In this document: one piece after another, positions 25,415 to 36,710 of the stretch
Numbering within the stretch: the first letter of the stretch is position 1
How the letters are laid out: every line of letters starts with the position of its first letter
Source: Poronia punctata
Taxonomy: Eukaryota > Ascomycota > Sordariomycetes > Xylariales > Xylariaceae
DNA length: 64,000 bases
Assembly: GCA_022579005.1 (NCBI GenBank)
Contig: MU401623.1
Coordinates: 22,700 to 86,699 of the forward strand
Direction: 5' to 3'
Program-made: the position numbers and the translations under genes
Notes under the pieces: model-generated
Told to the model about the DNA's origin: nothing
Seen by the model: the letters and a program-made list of their open reading frames with translations, nothing else
The model's database searches: none

Positions 25415-26115
25415 CTAGACATACGTACCCGACGTGCCTCTTCGTCCCCTAGCAAGTAGGTTGAGTACAATGGCCGCCGCGCTAAAGGCAAAAGCCACAT
25501 AACCAAACACGTAGTCGGCTTGAACTTTCTGGCAACGCCCGGCAGTGTATGAATCGATATGTTTCCCAGTTAGGTCTGAGCCAGCGTTCGGACAGATTGG
25601 GGGCCCTTTGGGGTCGGGCTTTGCGCAACCCCCATTCAGAAGCTTGTTCAAATAACGTTCTTCCCTGGGAACGTCGTCGGATGACGTGCAGCTCGATACA
25701 GGTTTCAGTGCTACCGTCAAAGCCTAATATTCTACTGTCAGTCGAATTATAGTAGATGGATTGTGGTTGAGTAGGACGTACAATGGCACCTGCGATATAA
25801 AACACCGACGCCAAGGAATCGGCGGCCATGATTCCCACTGATGGTATCTTATCGATGAATATGGCGAGAATGCCGAGCAGTGAGACTATGATTCCGAAAG
25901 CGCCAGCGAAGGCAAAGAACGTCGTCTCTGCTGGTGGGCTGCCGAGAACCTGTTGCTTGGCAAGTGAGACGGAGAGGCCCAGGACGATCGCCCCGAAGAT
26001 GAGCTTCATGATTTTTTGTCAGCAACCCTTGGTGCGTTCGCTCATCTCATATCGTTCCCGGGCAAGGGTTACTCACGAGAAACCCCCGAATGGCGGCGGC
26101 TGCGACGCTCACCAT
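25415..26115 (-). CDS. MARVEL-like four-helix membrane protein
   Basis: 189-aa integral membrane protein. Exons are 26115-26077, 26003-25782 and 25723-25415. The short first exon MVSVAAAAIRGFL joins in phase to LIFGAIVLGLSVSLAKQQ, typical for this family. A later ATG at 26009 is therefore unlikely to be the start. Four hydrophobic segments are visible (about residues 3-24, 40-62, 68-88, 150-172), with an extracellular or lumenal loop carrying CTSS, GGC and PPIC cysteines before the last helix. MARVEL-type fungal proteins sit in plasma-membrane or vesicle membranes; the exact role is unknown. The C-terminus is uncertain: a GTACGT donor lies near the stop and an additional 3' exon is possible. 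Confidence 0.75.
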
Positions 26116-27170
26116 TGTGGTAACTTATCACCTCGATATCTCAAAGAGTAAGTAATTATCTAACCTAGGTGGGATGGAGCGCCAATATGTTGTTGCGGGT
26201 TAGAGACTATGTGGATGGAACTAAGGTAGGTGTCTAACCTTGATCAAACAGCCGAGGACCTCACACTAAAAGGTCTTGCGTGACGGGGGGTACCTGCCTT
26301 TTATATACAGGGGAAAACACGGCAGACAACATATCAACGGGTGCTTCTAAACTGTTTAAGGTCAGATAGGGAAAAGGGCAGTGCCAACTACATAACCAAC
26401 AGTGGGTAGGGCCGAGGCTTATGGAGTTAAGTATATTGTATAGGTACACTCATGACTCTGGCCCGGTCATGGTCGGTGATGTCCCGATACTGAGCATGCA
26501 GGCAGCCGTCTTGCCAATACAAATATCCTTGATTTATGTCCGATAGGCGGCGGCTACTAGCTTTTTCGCAATATAGGTAGGAATACAGTCAAGCAGGCAA
26601 TACAGGCTCGGCAGCGGCACAGCACCAATCAGGCCTGTTCGCTAATCCAGTTTGCGGCATGTTACGGCCGTTGGACCTTCCACTGGCTCGCTAAAGAAAT
26701 CTTCGTCATGGCAACAGGATTCCAGCCCCCATATTGCTACTCGGAGTAAAGCGGCGCAAGACTCTTACATAGGTACCGGGTAAGAACATACGTGCAATAC
26801 TACGTCGGTATCCCTAGACGTCCCCGCATGAGATACTACCTAAGCCGCTTCCCTCCTCCAATTCTTGCAATGCCGCCCGCACGCTTGGCTTGGAAGGGGG
26901 CGAGAACCATCCTTATCGCGGCTCTCGATGTTCAGCTCAATCATGAACTTATTTATTTCCTGATGCGGGGGCTCACGCAACCGGGTTTGATTCCGTCCTT
27001 TGTTGACAACCAAACTCACCACATAATTTTGTGGACGCTATAAATAAAATGTATTTTGTTATTTAATCCAACACAATGCGGGGCACCAAGCCACACCTAC
27101 CTACAGCCTGCTACAGGTACCCAGCCCATAAAGGGTCGTCTGACGGTCTAAGAACTGAGATAACACAGCC
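26116..27170. other. Intergenic region
   Basis: About 1 kb between the promoter of the MARVEL-like gene and the 3' end of the RING-type gene. The open frames here are short, show no domain and have no splice support. I see no gene. Confidence 0.55.
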
Positions 27171-28100
27171 CTACCACATACGTCGGAGATTGTTATCTCC
27201 AGGATTCATCAACAGGCCTAGAATCCAACTTTCCATGGCCTGAACCTCCAACGAATGCCGTCTCGCCTGTTCCTTCGTCAGCTGATTTGTCCCCGCTCGT
27301 TGCCAGATGGTACTTTCTAGCTCTGTCATGACCATGGCGTGGAGCAGCGCCGCATTAACTTCTCGAACATCCTTCTCTTCTACCGCCTTCTCGTGTGCAG
27401 CCGTGCTCTCCCGCGTGATAAACTCGGGTTGCGCCAACATCATGATCTGACTTATGGCTTCTTTGATACCAAACTCTATATGCCGGATGCGATGTGCTTC
27501 GTGTTCTTTGAGCTCCACCGCACCGTCATTCCGCGCACATATCGCGCACTCGGTGCCGAAGGCATAACGCAGTCTCGCCCGCAAGACTTCCCATCGACAT
27601 TCCTTGCAGTTGACCGGCTCGGCGCCGCCCTCCGGGATCGTAAGTGGGAAAGTATGCCGTATGGAGTCGGCATACTGTACGGGGATAACTGCAGGTGCGA
27701 TGGCGTGTCCGCAGTTTCTATACGCCATCTTGTAACCGCACGACGGACAGGCCAGTCCGCTCTGTTCGACGAATATATCTCGGACGCATCGATCGCCGAA
27801 GACGTGTCCGCATGGGAACACGACTGTCCGTTCGAATCCGTGCGCATATAATACTTGCAGTAGGTCTCGTGGCTCAGTACATCCCCTTAGGCCCCCTTCG
27901 CTCACTGCCAGAGACCGCGCAAGAGGGGATATTGTAAGTCTCTGGCTTTGACATATTTGACAGATTATTATCGAGGGGACTTCCGGGTCGCTTATATCGG
28001 CATCTAGGTAGGAGACCAGCTCCGGTATAAAGTTGCCCGTTGTTTCCAACTCATGCCGATTCTCTTCTTGTGCATCGAAAGTCGACTTTGATTTTGCCAT
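27171..28100 (-). CDS. RING-finger-like protein, 309 aa
   Basis: Single-exon minus-strand gene. I place the start at the ATG at 28100 (MAKSKSTFDAQEEN). The frame stays open to an upstream ATG at 28220, but those 40 residues look like untranslated leader. A RING-type zinc pattern is visible: CQIC, then after a long insertion FPCGHVFGDRC, then CPSC and a further NCGH. A second Cys set follows (VNCKEC, ECAICAR). The C-terminal third is helical and charged. RING proteins commonly act as E3 ubiquitin ligases, but the 45-residue spacing between the first and second Cys pairs is unusual and I do not assign a substrate. Fungal lineage-specific proteins of this kind are often uncharacterised. Confidence 0.7.
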   Translation of the reverse strand: MAKSKSTFDAQEENRHELETTGNFIPELVSYLDADISDPEVPSIIICQICQSQRLTISPLARSLAVSEGGLRGCTEPRDLLQVLYAHGFERTVVFPCGHVFGDRCVRDIFVEQSGLACPSCGYKMAYRNCGHAIAPAVIPVQYADSIRHTFPLTIPEGGAEPVNCKECRWEVLRARLRYAFGTECAICARNDGAVELKEHEAHRIRHIEFGIKEAISQIMMLAQPEFITRESTAAHEKAVEEKDVREVNAALLHAMVMTELESTIWQRAGTNQLTKEQARRHSLEVQAMESWILGLLMNPGDNNLRRMW

Positions 28101-28611
28101 CCAAAAAATATTCAAATAGAATCCTTTAGAAGCTACAGTACCGTAACTAGGCCAGGTTAGTAAAGTATTGTCTATGTTTTGAAAAATATGGTAGTCGAAT
28201 GTCGTTTCAACGCTAAACAAACTTTATATAGCGTCGAATAGACTATCTCCTTCTGTTTTAGACGATTAGAGGTCGTTGTTTCTATAGTTGAAAGTGGTGT
28301 TTGATATCAGGAACGTCCAGCTAGCTCATCAATATTTTACCGAGTATTGACTGGAACAAGTAGGTCGTGGCTGGTACCTATTATATCCACCTGCAGTCCC
28401 CTTTCTGTGACAAAGACAATGACAAAGGAGCATAGCATGCCATTGTTCGGCTACCGCGCGGCAGACAGAAATAGCCACACAAAGAGTCAATTATATCGAA
28501 TACAGACGAAGTGACTCTCGGACGTATGAGCCACATTTTTCTAGGTGTCATTCAGCCGGGCCCAAAGCTTAGCCAGTCAACCAGTAATCCTACTGGTCTT
28601 CAACGCCTACC
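28101..28611. other. Intergenic region
   Basis: About 0.5 kb upstream of the RING-type gene and downstream of the PEBP gene. I see nothing beyond promoter and 3' UTR sequence. Confidence 0.5.
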
Positions 28612-29343
28612 TCATTCCTTCCACCCATCACCCGCACAATACATCCAATTAACACCTACGAGTTGAACTAATCACACTCAGAATCAGCCATAACACTAGA
28701 AAATTGAAGAGGACATCCAAGAAGGAAAGACTTACGACCATGTCCCGCCGCAAACTCGGCAGGTCTAAAAGATCTCCTCTGAACAAACTCCTCCCCGCCC
28801 ACATTCTCCTTCCTCAAACTCAACCCTTGCGGCTCACGATATAAAAGGAATAAATACCGATGAGGTTTCGAGCTATAGGTAGACGATGTCCCTCACACAT
28901 CAGCCGCCCGCCCTAGCCTCGCGAAGAACGTCGAGAAAAAAAAGTATCGTATCAACTTACTCATCCTTCGGCCCCGGTCCCAGATAAGCCGTCAATTCAT
29001 ATCCCTCCCCATTCCCCGTCAACCCGGAAACAACCCAATGTCTCCAAAACGCAAACTTGGGCTCGTCCGGCGTCGGCGCATCCGGATCCGTCAGGATGAG
29101 CGTGTATCTCGCATTCTCCTCGTTGTCGTCCTCCTGGGCAGCAGAAAAGGTAATCCCAGGCTTCTGTTTACATTCGCCCGCGCGGAAAAACGTCCCTAGA
29201 TTAACTTCTTTCTCGCCGAATCTCACATCGAGTTTCGTGCTGGGCCGGAAATCGGCGGGGATGAGACCCGCTGCGGAGCCCGGGACGAGATTCGCTTTTG
29301 CGAGGGATTCTTTTAGTTGGTCTTGGTAGGTTGGTGAAGACAT
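28612..29343 (-). CDS. Phosphatidylethanolamine-binding protein (PEBP/TFS1-like)
   Basis: 191-aa protein. Exons are 29343-28961, 28872-28736 and 28667-28612. Exon 1 encodes the ligand-pocket signature YTLILTDPDAPTPDEPKFAFWRHWVV. Exon 2 supplies GPGPKDDSKPHRYLFLLYREP, and exon 3 ends the fold with GLQLVGVNWMYC. Introns use GTAAGT donors. For the last exon I chose acceptor ATTAG at 28668 because it restores LVGVNWM; a nearer GTAG site would not. PEBPs bind anionic groups and act as protease or kinase-pathway inhibitors (for example yeast Tfs1 on carboxypeptidase Y); the target here is unknown. It is divergently arranged with the DUF1264 gene, sharing about 0.7 kb. Confidence 0.93.
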
Positions 29344-30052
29344 TTTTTTTTTTAGTTTTTCTTTGGTGAGACGAAATGATATATGTTATTTTATGTAATT
29401 GTTTACTATTATTCAGAGTTTATCTAATTATATACCTACTCTAGAAGCTCCATATGTACACGTCCATGACGGTAGGCCGTCTCGTTACTGGTGGAATAAT
29501 TGAATCCTTGGCAAGATGGGGGATCGTGGAGGTAAGGGGTCCTTGGCAAGAGGAATCATGATCACAGTCAAAATACCTACGATAGGGAGAAAAAAAGGTG
29601 CGAGAGCGAGAAGCGATGTAGGTTAGCTACAGGCGTAGATTATCAACCGGCCCCCATATTGAGAGTTGGCACCATAGAATACCTTAACTTACTAAAATAA
29701 TTCCTTATAACCTTTGGCGTCCATTATCACAATACTCCTGTGTTACCTAGATCTGCTGTAGGGCTGTACTCGTAACTCGTAGGTGCTACTGGGCGACGTC
29801 CCACAATTTAAAGGTAGTCGTGATAATGACAAACCGATGACATCACCAAGTGTTATAGCATTATGGTGGTCGCGAGAGTCGCGACTTCCTCAGAATGCGA
29901 AAGCTTTCCACATAACCTCGGAAGAACACAAATGGATTAAAAGAACACGCGAGATCTCATCGTAATCATCGTCCGCATACCCTCCCACATTCGCGACAGA
30001 CATACAGACAGACAGGCAAACAGCAATCGAACCAGTCAACCCACCCGACAAA
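29344..30052. promoter_or_regulatory. Shared divergent promoter region, PEBP and DUF1264 genes
   Basis: About 0.7 kb between two divergent start codons, with no open frame of note. It contains a TACTCGTA octamer at 29767 followed at once by a second CTCGTA. A bidirectional promoter is inferred from layout only. Confidence 0.4.
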
Positions 30053-30871
30053 ATGGAAAAGCCATGCAACGTCCCCGGCGACGCAGTACCAGCGCAAGAC
30101 ATCGCTCTCGAAACAGGCGCCTCATTCATCCAGGTATATCTAAATATACCCTTCCAGAAACATCAAGCTTACACTGGTAACTGACACCTGATTAATCTCT
30201 AGGACTTTCAACCGACAAAACAACTATGCGCCCACTTAAACGCCTTCCACACATACGCCGACGAACCAGGTAGATATGTAGAAGCGAATCATTACTGCGC
30301 GCACTTATCATCAGGTATGGAACACAACACAAACACATACACAGCACAACCCTCACATTCCCCAACCGACACCGGCTAACTAACGGCAGATGTCCGCCAA
30401 TGCATCCTCTACGATAGTCCGGGACCAAACGCCCGTCTAATCGGAATCGAATACATGATAACGCCCAAACTATACAACACCCTCCCCGCCGAAGAGCGTC
30501 GTCTCTGGCACTCGCACGTGTACGAGGTGAAATCGGGCATGTTGATCATGCCCGGACCGACGACCCCCGGATTACAGCAAGCGTGGGAAGCCGCCGAGAC
30601 GAAGGAGATGAAGGAGGTTGTGGGGTTGTATGGAAAGGTATATCATTTGTGGCAGACGGATCGGGGCGATAAGTTGCCCTTGGGTGAGCCGAAGCTTATG
30701 ACGAGCTTCACGGCGGATAATCAGTTTGATTTTGAAAAGGCGGTCGGGGATCGGGATAGTAGGTTCGGTACAGATTGGAAGAGGAAGAGGGAGTTGAGGA
30801 AGGATATTGAGGAGCCGAAGATCCATGAGGATGCTGATTATGCGTGGAAGGCGAGGAGGAACTCTATGTGA
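30053..30871 (+). CDS. DUF1264 / oil-body-associated-protein-like (OBAP)
   Basis: 224-aa protein. Exons 30053-30133, 30203-30314 and 30390-30871 join in frame (phases 0 and 1). Family blocks are clear: [58 protein letters not shown] and [11 protein letters not shown]. The family is shared by plants, fungi and bacteria. Plant members stabilise seed oil bodies; the fungal role is not established. The His/Cys-rich HYCAHL...[10 protein letters not shown] region is the conserved core. The C-terminal 50 residues are charged. It is transcribed away from the PEBP gene. Confidence 0.9.
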
Positions 30872-31325
30872 GCGGACTGTATGATGTTTACTTAGTCCGA
30901 GGGTAATTTGATGAGCTTATGATGGCACGTGAGGGATAGAGATAGGAATTAGGGCAACGCTCATAATAAGACTTTAATGACATTCATCAACAGGTGATAC
31001 AGACTTGGATTTGTGGCGAAACGACCCGAGTGGAATGTTGTCAGTATTCCCATTGCATTGTTTCGGCGGTGTCGCAAAGGTTCCATTCCTTCACTAGCCG
31101 GTTCTTTTTCCCTCCCCCTTTATTGTCCACATTCACACTCCAATATGCCAAAAGAGCAAAAAGGAGTCGGAGACGAGCTCCGCATCGACACTTCCACATT
31201 TGCCGGGATCCAGCCCTCACTCCCCTTCTCTCCTGGTATTCGACCCTATGTTAGGGGTTTAAAAGGAAGGATCGCTCCCCCGGATAACTTATCTCACGCT
31301 CTTCAAACACAATAAACCCGCAAAG
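30872..31325. other. Intergenic region
   Basis: About 0.45 kb between the DUF1264 and SnoaL-like genes on the same strand. It includes pyrimidine-rich sequence (31100-31140) as found before fungal start sites. No gene seen. Confidence 0.5.
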
Positions 31326-32247
31326 ATGGATACAGACATAGCCGACCTAAAAAAAAGAAGTGGCCCTCCTTAGAAAGGAGCTCTCGCCAGTCTCGGACGA
31401 AGCCGAAGTGCGAAAAGTCCATTTCAAATATGGTTATTATCTCGACAAATGTCTTTACAACGAGGTAAGATACATACATACATACCCGCACTTTTTGTTA
31501 CGGGAGCTAGTGCGTTAATGAAAAAGTCAACAGGTAGTAGACATGTACGACGACCATCCCGATACCTACGTGGAATTCCTCGGCTCGCGGTACCGTGGTA
31601 AAGAAGGCGTTAAACGCCTCTACAATGGTCGATTCCAACAGACTTTCGTCAAAGGCCGCAATGGTCCTGTTAGGGGATTCTTACTGGATCACATCATGAT
31701 GCAAGACGTAATCGACGTAGACCCCAGCGGGACACACGCCTGTTGCCGTATGCGCGCGCTCATGCAAGCTGGCACGCATTCCTCTATTCGCGACACGCAC
31801 CCGCGTGGCCATGTACAGTGGTGGGAAGGGGGGGTTTACGAGAACGAATATCTGAAGGAAAATGGCGTGTGGAAGTTAGTCCGGTATCGGTATTTTCCCT
31901 TCTGGCATGCCGAGTTCGAGACAGGGTGGGCGCTTACGAGGGAGAATTATATCCCTTGGCCCAAGAAGACTTTCCCAGAGGATCCGTGGGGCCCGGATGA
32001 AATTGTCGAGCAGAAGATGTTGTGGCCTGATACCCGCGTTGTGCCGTTTCATTATCCGCATCCGGTTACTGGGAGGCGGGTTGATGAGGATGATTTGCGT
32101 GCGCCGGACTATGGGACGGATGTTCAGGGGAGCGAGCCGCCGCTTTCTTTGGCTTTGCCGGATGGGCAGGATAGGAAGGGGGAAGGGGAGACGTGGGTTG
32201 GTGAAGGCTCGATTAGGGTTCTGCCTGAATTGGTGGATAGATTTTGA
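31326..32247 (+). CDS. SnoaL/NTF2-like protein with apparent 1-nt frameshift
   Basis: Exons 31326-31464 and 31534-32247 encode a protein of about 284 aa if one base is discounted. From the ATG the frame MDTDIADLKK runs into a run of eight A (31349-31356) and then hits a TAG after 15 codons. Reading the run as seven A gives a continuous frame DLKKEVALLRKEL...HFKYGYYLDKCLYNE that splices in phase into VVDMYDDHPD. The YGYYLDKCLYNEVVDMY block, the WWEGGVYENEY strand and KLVRYRYFPFW are typical of SnoaL-like alpha+beta barrels (cyclase, dehydratase or isomerase fold). Substrate unknown. The shift is either a sequencing homopolymer error or a real recent inactivation. The carotenoid/stilbene oxygenase gene follows 304 bp downstream on the same strand. 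Confidence 0.75.
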
Positions 32248-32551
32248 TAGGCAACGGTGGTGAGTAGGAGGTATGTTACATAGCCTAATGAGGGTGTCTT
32301 GGGTAGGAGTATACTCGGGTCGGTAGTTGATGTAGACATGGAGATACGGGTTAACTATCAGGCAAAATACAGTTCTAGTTGACGTGCTTCTCCAGTCCAA
32401 ACCTGCGGGGAGATATAGCCAGTACCTTAGGTCAGGGAATGTTTCTTACATTTCACGGTAAGATAGAATCAGTAGAACGACCACAGCGCAAAGGAAGCCA
32501 CTACCAGATCCTCTTACCAAGGTGGAGTGTCGGTTCCACCGTATCGAAACC

Positions 32552-34465
32552 ATGGCGCACCTCGAGGTTCTCGCGGCCGAGATATCATACCCCTACAGCA
32601 ATGGGCGATTGGTAGGGAAGCAGGTCAACTTCCCAGACACGGCAGCCTTCTCGTCGATGAACAAGCCGACGCGGTTCGAAGGGGACATATCCAACTTGGA
32701 AGTGACGGGCATAATTCCCCCAGATATAAATGGGACTTTCTACCGAGTACAACCTGTGAGAAAACGACGTCCGCCGATGAGTGATTATGCTGAGATCCGT
32801 GAGGATCCAAGGACCATAGGTTCCCTCCACTTTTTGAGGACGACATACATTTCGTAAGTTGGATCTATATTAGTGTTCCCGCCGTGGACTAACAATGTGT
32901 GGAATAGAATGGTGATGGTAAGAAGACGGCGTGGCCACTTCGCCAGTATAGGTCTCCTAATGAACAAGGGGTTCAGGAAGCGTGACAGCAATTCGTATTG
33001 CCAATGGCCATGCCGACCTCAAACAGCGCCATGTCAGGACGGACAAGTTCAACGCAGAAGAAAAAGCGCGAAAGGCCCTTTTCGGTCGGTACAGGAATCC
33101 ATACACCGACAATGAGAGCGTCAAGGGAGTGATCCGGACCGTGTCCAACACCAACATTACCTTCTGGCGAGGAATGCTACTAGCGAGCAAGGAGGACGGA
33201 CCACCCTTTGCAATGGACCCCGTCACGCTGGAGACTATCGGTCGATATGATTTTGAGGGTCAGATAAAAGCCCCCACATTCACGGCACATCCGAAATTCG
33301 ACCCCGATACAGGGGAGATGTTGTGTTTCGCGTACGAGGTGGGTACCGACGGTATGGATTGCGGTCGTGACGTTGTAACTTGGACTATCAATACCGATGG
33401 TGTCAAGACGGAAGAATTGAAGTTCAAAGCTCCCTTTGCGGGAATGATTCACGACTGCGGGGTGTCGGAAAACTACTTTGTCCTTCCCTTGACGCCGCTC
33501 AAGATGTCGCTTGACCGGCTGAAAGAAGGGGGCAATAAATTCGCATGGGACCCCAACGAAGACCAGGTTTACGGCTTAGTGCCACGACGCGGCGGCAAAC
33601 CCGAAGATGTAATCTGGTCCCGGGCAGATAATGGTGAGTCCTGACGCCTGATCTTGACCAGTTTCAACTTTCCCCCACAGCCTTTGGCCCCCAATCCGCT
33701 CGTGGGCATCATTTTGCTAATGTGACCATAGGCTTTCATGGACATGTAGCTGGCTGTTACGAGAACGAGGAGGGAAAAGTCGTCTGTGACCTGACGGTTG
33801 CCGACGGTAACGTATTCTTCTGGTTCCCTCCCGAAGGTGAAGCACCAGATCTCACTCGGCGTGGACGTTTGAGCAGTCCAACCTGTCGATGGGTATTTGA
33901 CCCGAAAGCGAAATCCGGAGTCAGGGTCAGGCCACTCTTGGAATGGGAAACTAATGGGGAATTCTCGCGGATTGACGACAGATGGGTGACGAAGAAGTAC
34001 AAACATTTCTGGCAGCTCAAAGCCGACCCTTCCCTGCCTTATGACTTTGCCAAATGTGGCCCACCCGCTGGCGGACTCTTCAACTGTATGGCTCACTATA
34101 CTTGGGATGACGAAGACGAGGCCAAGATAGGAGTTGAGGACATATGGTACGCGGGACCAACGGCAACCTACCAAGAACCGGTTTTCGTTCCGAAAGAAGG
34201 AGGCGGAGAAGGAGAGGGCTACCTTATCGCACTTAAGAACAACCTTGACGGGCTCAGGAATGATGTGGTAATATGGGATGCGCAAAAACTGGCAGGAGGG
34301 CCTATCGCTACATTGCACCTGCCGTTCAAACTGCGTCTCGGTGTGCACGGCAACTTTGTGGATCACCGAGATATAGAGGCTTGGAAGCAGCGTAGAGAAG
34401 AGGAGTTTGGTCCAGTAAAACCTGCGACTGAACCTCTCCCCTGGCAGATGGCATTAATTCGATAG
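32552..34465 (+). CDS. Carotenoid/stilbene cleavage oxygenase (RPE65/CAO-1 family)
   Basis: 548-aa non-haem iron dioxygenase. Exons: 32552-32755, 32812-32853, 32908-32917 (10 nt), 32977-33633, 33732-34465. The start ATG has context ACCATGG. Joining recovers [32 protein letters not shown] across three introns. The four iron-binding histidines are represented by [24 protein letters not shown] and GVHGNFVDH. There is no signal peptide. The family cleaves a C=C bond in carotenoids or stilbenes. The length and the [13 protein letters not shown] and LLEWETNG blocks resemble fungal resveratrol/lignostilbene cleaving members more than retinal-forming ones (inference). A SnoaL-like gene lies just upstream on the same strand. 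Confidence 0.92.
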
Positions 34466-34895
34466 TACCGCCGATCCCAAACTCATATCAGGTTCTGAGT
34501 GAGGGCAGCTGTATTCTGTATCATCATTCCTACCAATCCAATATTATCCTCTGCTTTCACCTATTCAAGTATGTCAATACATTGAAGGTTCAGGGTGCGT
34601 ATACCTATTATCTTTGTTTGATTGTCTTCATATGGTAGATTCGTTGTCTTGTTGGATAGCGGTTGTCATCAATTATGGTTATCACGTGCTAGGCAGCAAT
34701 CGACAGAGTACCTACCCGACTAGTGCTCTAACCTAGGTGGTTGGTTCAGGTTGGTTCATACGTACTGTACGGCGATAAAATGTGATTTGACAATTGCCAA
34801 GAACCTCAAGAACCGATGGTCCGCCTCTATTGCCGTACTAATTAGACCGTACCTGCCGACGATCCAAAGTCTTGCTAAGCTGCGTGGGCAGAAAA
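34466..34895. other. Intergenic region
   Basis: About 0.4 kb between the cleavage oxygenase and the ARL2-type gene. It contains only promoter and 3' UTR sequence. Confidence 0.5.
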
Positions 34896-35743
34896 ATGTT
34901 GTCCATCCTCCGCAAGGCAAGGTTGAAGGATAAGGAGATGAGGATCCTGATGCTGTACGTTTGGGCGGCCCTGTTGCCTTATGCGACGGCACTACAGCAC
35001 ATACAACGCATATCGGCTGACGAAGAACCATCTGATAGTGGCCTCGATAATGCGGGAAAGACTACGATTGTCAAGAAGATCATGAATGAAGACGTCAATA
35101 CCGTCAGTCCGACCCTTGGGTTTATCATCAAAACTATCGATTACGAGGGGTAAGTTCTGCCCCCACCTTTAAAGCATGAAGACATACAGTGGCTGATACA
35201 GCTGAGGATAGGTATAAATTGAATATTTGTGCGCATGCGATTTGATTGTTTCGCTGGGAATATGAAGCACTGATGGAAATAGGGGATGTGGGCGGTCAAA
35301 AGACGCTACGATCATACTGGCGCAATTACTTTGAGAAGACAGATGCACTTATTTGGGTAGTGGATGCGACAGACCGATTGCGCATCGACGATTGTCGCGA
35401 GGAGCTTCACGGGCTGTTACAGGAAGAGGTGAGTTGATAGCCCCGCGCTACAAATCACTAGTACCCGCCGCCCCTTATCATCGGATGTCAAATCGTCTTC
35501 TTCTGTTAACTCGACATCTGCACCATCAAGCGCCTCTCCGGCGCAAGTCTATTAGTCTTTGCAAACAAAACCGACGTCCAGGGGTGTATGGACGAGGTGG
35601 AAATCCTACAGGGTCTCCAGCTCAAGTCCATTCGCACCCACCGATGGCATGTTCTTCGGTGCAGCGCCATGACGGGAGAGAATTTGAAGGGAGGACTCGC
35701 GTGGGTTGTGGAAGACGCAAAGGCAAGGTTATTCCTGTATTGA
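34896..35743 (+). CDS. arl2: ARL2-type small GTPase
   Basis: 181-aa ARF-like GTPase. Exons 34896-34954, 35039-35149, 35212-35228 (17 nt), 35283-35428 and 35531-35743 join without a stop. All G motifs are present: P-loop GLDNAGKTT, switch [19 protein letters not shown] and NKTD for guanine. The N-terminus [21 protein letters not shown] and the sequence after switch II identify the ARL2 branch (S. pombe Alp41, yeast Cin4). ARL2 controls tubulin-folding cofactors and so microtubule formation in the cytosol. The P-loop lies at the first splice junction (ML|LGLDNAGK). The final acceptor is CAAG, less common but required by the reading frame. ATG chosen because it matches the family start. Confidence 0.93.
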
Positions 35744-36710
35744 ACGATACCGATTCCCGGGCACAATATATCTGGTCTGGGCTTGCAAGTTGGCGGAAGG
35801 CAACAGACCTCGAACCTCTAATGTTTATTAGAAACAAGTCGTCAAAAAGAAGTTCTGTAGTAATGGCCTTGGTTGCCCTGTGATACCGTCGACACCACCC
35901 CCCTCCCAGTTTATACCGGTTATCCACTAATAAACAACAACCCGAAAGGCCGCAGGCGCCACAGACTCTTGTATTCTGTCGTTGTAGATTCCGTACTTCG
36001 CGCCTCACTGCTCGGTAGCAAGATGTCCATGGCTCCAAATGGCGTCATCCATTATGAATGAGTGCATATATGCTTATAACAGCGGTAACCTAATAAAAGG
36101 TGTTTAGTAAGTAGGTACTTAATGTACTAGATTCCGCATGCGCCCTATGGATGCTGGGCATGTACAATTTAATCTGTTGTGTTCTTTTCTTCTTTTCTTC
36201 TTGTATTAATAAGAGTATGGTTATTGTACCACAAAACATGTGACAATCATGGCTTCCCTACGCAACCGGATATCATCGTAGCGTCGGGCGCGCAGAGGGG
36301 AAATGTTGATGCATTATTCACAAGGTTTTAGGGAGGTAGCGAGGGCCAAGAGAACGAGCAGGGGCGCTCTCACTGGCGCACAGGTACGGCGATAAGACTG
36401 CCGATTAGACTTGCAAAGCCCACTTTCTGTGTGTTATTACGTACGGTCGTATTTGCAGATGACCCCTTCTCGACAAGGTTCTTTTTGTGAGGTTATCGTA
36501 CAGAATACCGAATAAGAGAGAACCAAGTTGCGGCCTGCCTCTCTGTCTGCCCAAGAGCCTCGTCATTCACTCTGGAGAAAAAGTATCCACTACGTACTAA
36601 CTACCTTAGCCATATTAGTGTCGCGTGTTGCCGTGACATGCGTTGCTCACCATTTCCACCCATTGTAAACAAAATAACCCGCCGCCGTACCCGCCGCCGC
36701 TCTCGCCCCG
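35744..36710. other. Intergenic region
   Basis: About 1 kb with no supported gene. Short open frames have no domain. The pyrimidine tract at 36180-36205 is the only compositional feature. Confidence 0.5.

Noticed and set aside
25293..25459. Plus-strand frame MMNRKSHYRESSFRHKAFEV
   Set aside because: It overlaps the 3' end of the MARVEL-like gene on the other strand and has no domain; kept only as a reason to doubt that gene's exact C-terminus.
26009..26009. Alternative start ATG (MKLIFGAIV) for the MARVEL-like protein
   Set aside because: That ATG lies at the 3' end of the first intron; the upstream exon MVSVAAAAIRGFL joins in phase and matches the family N-terminus.
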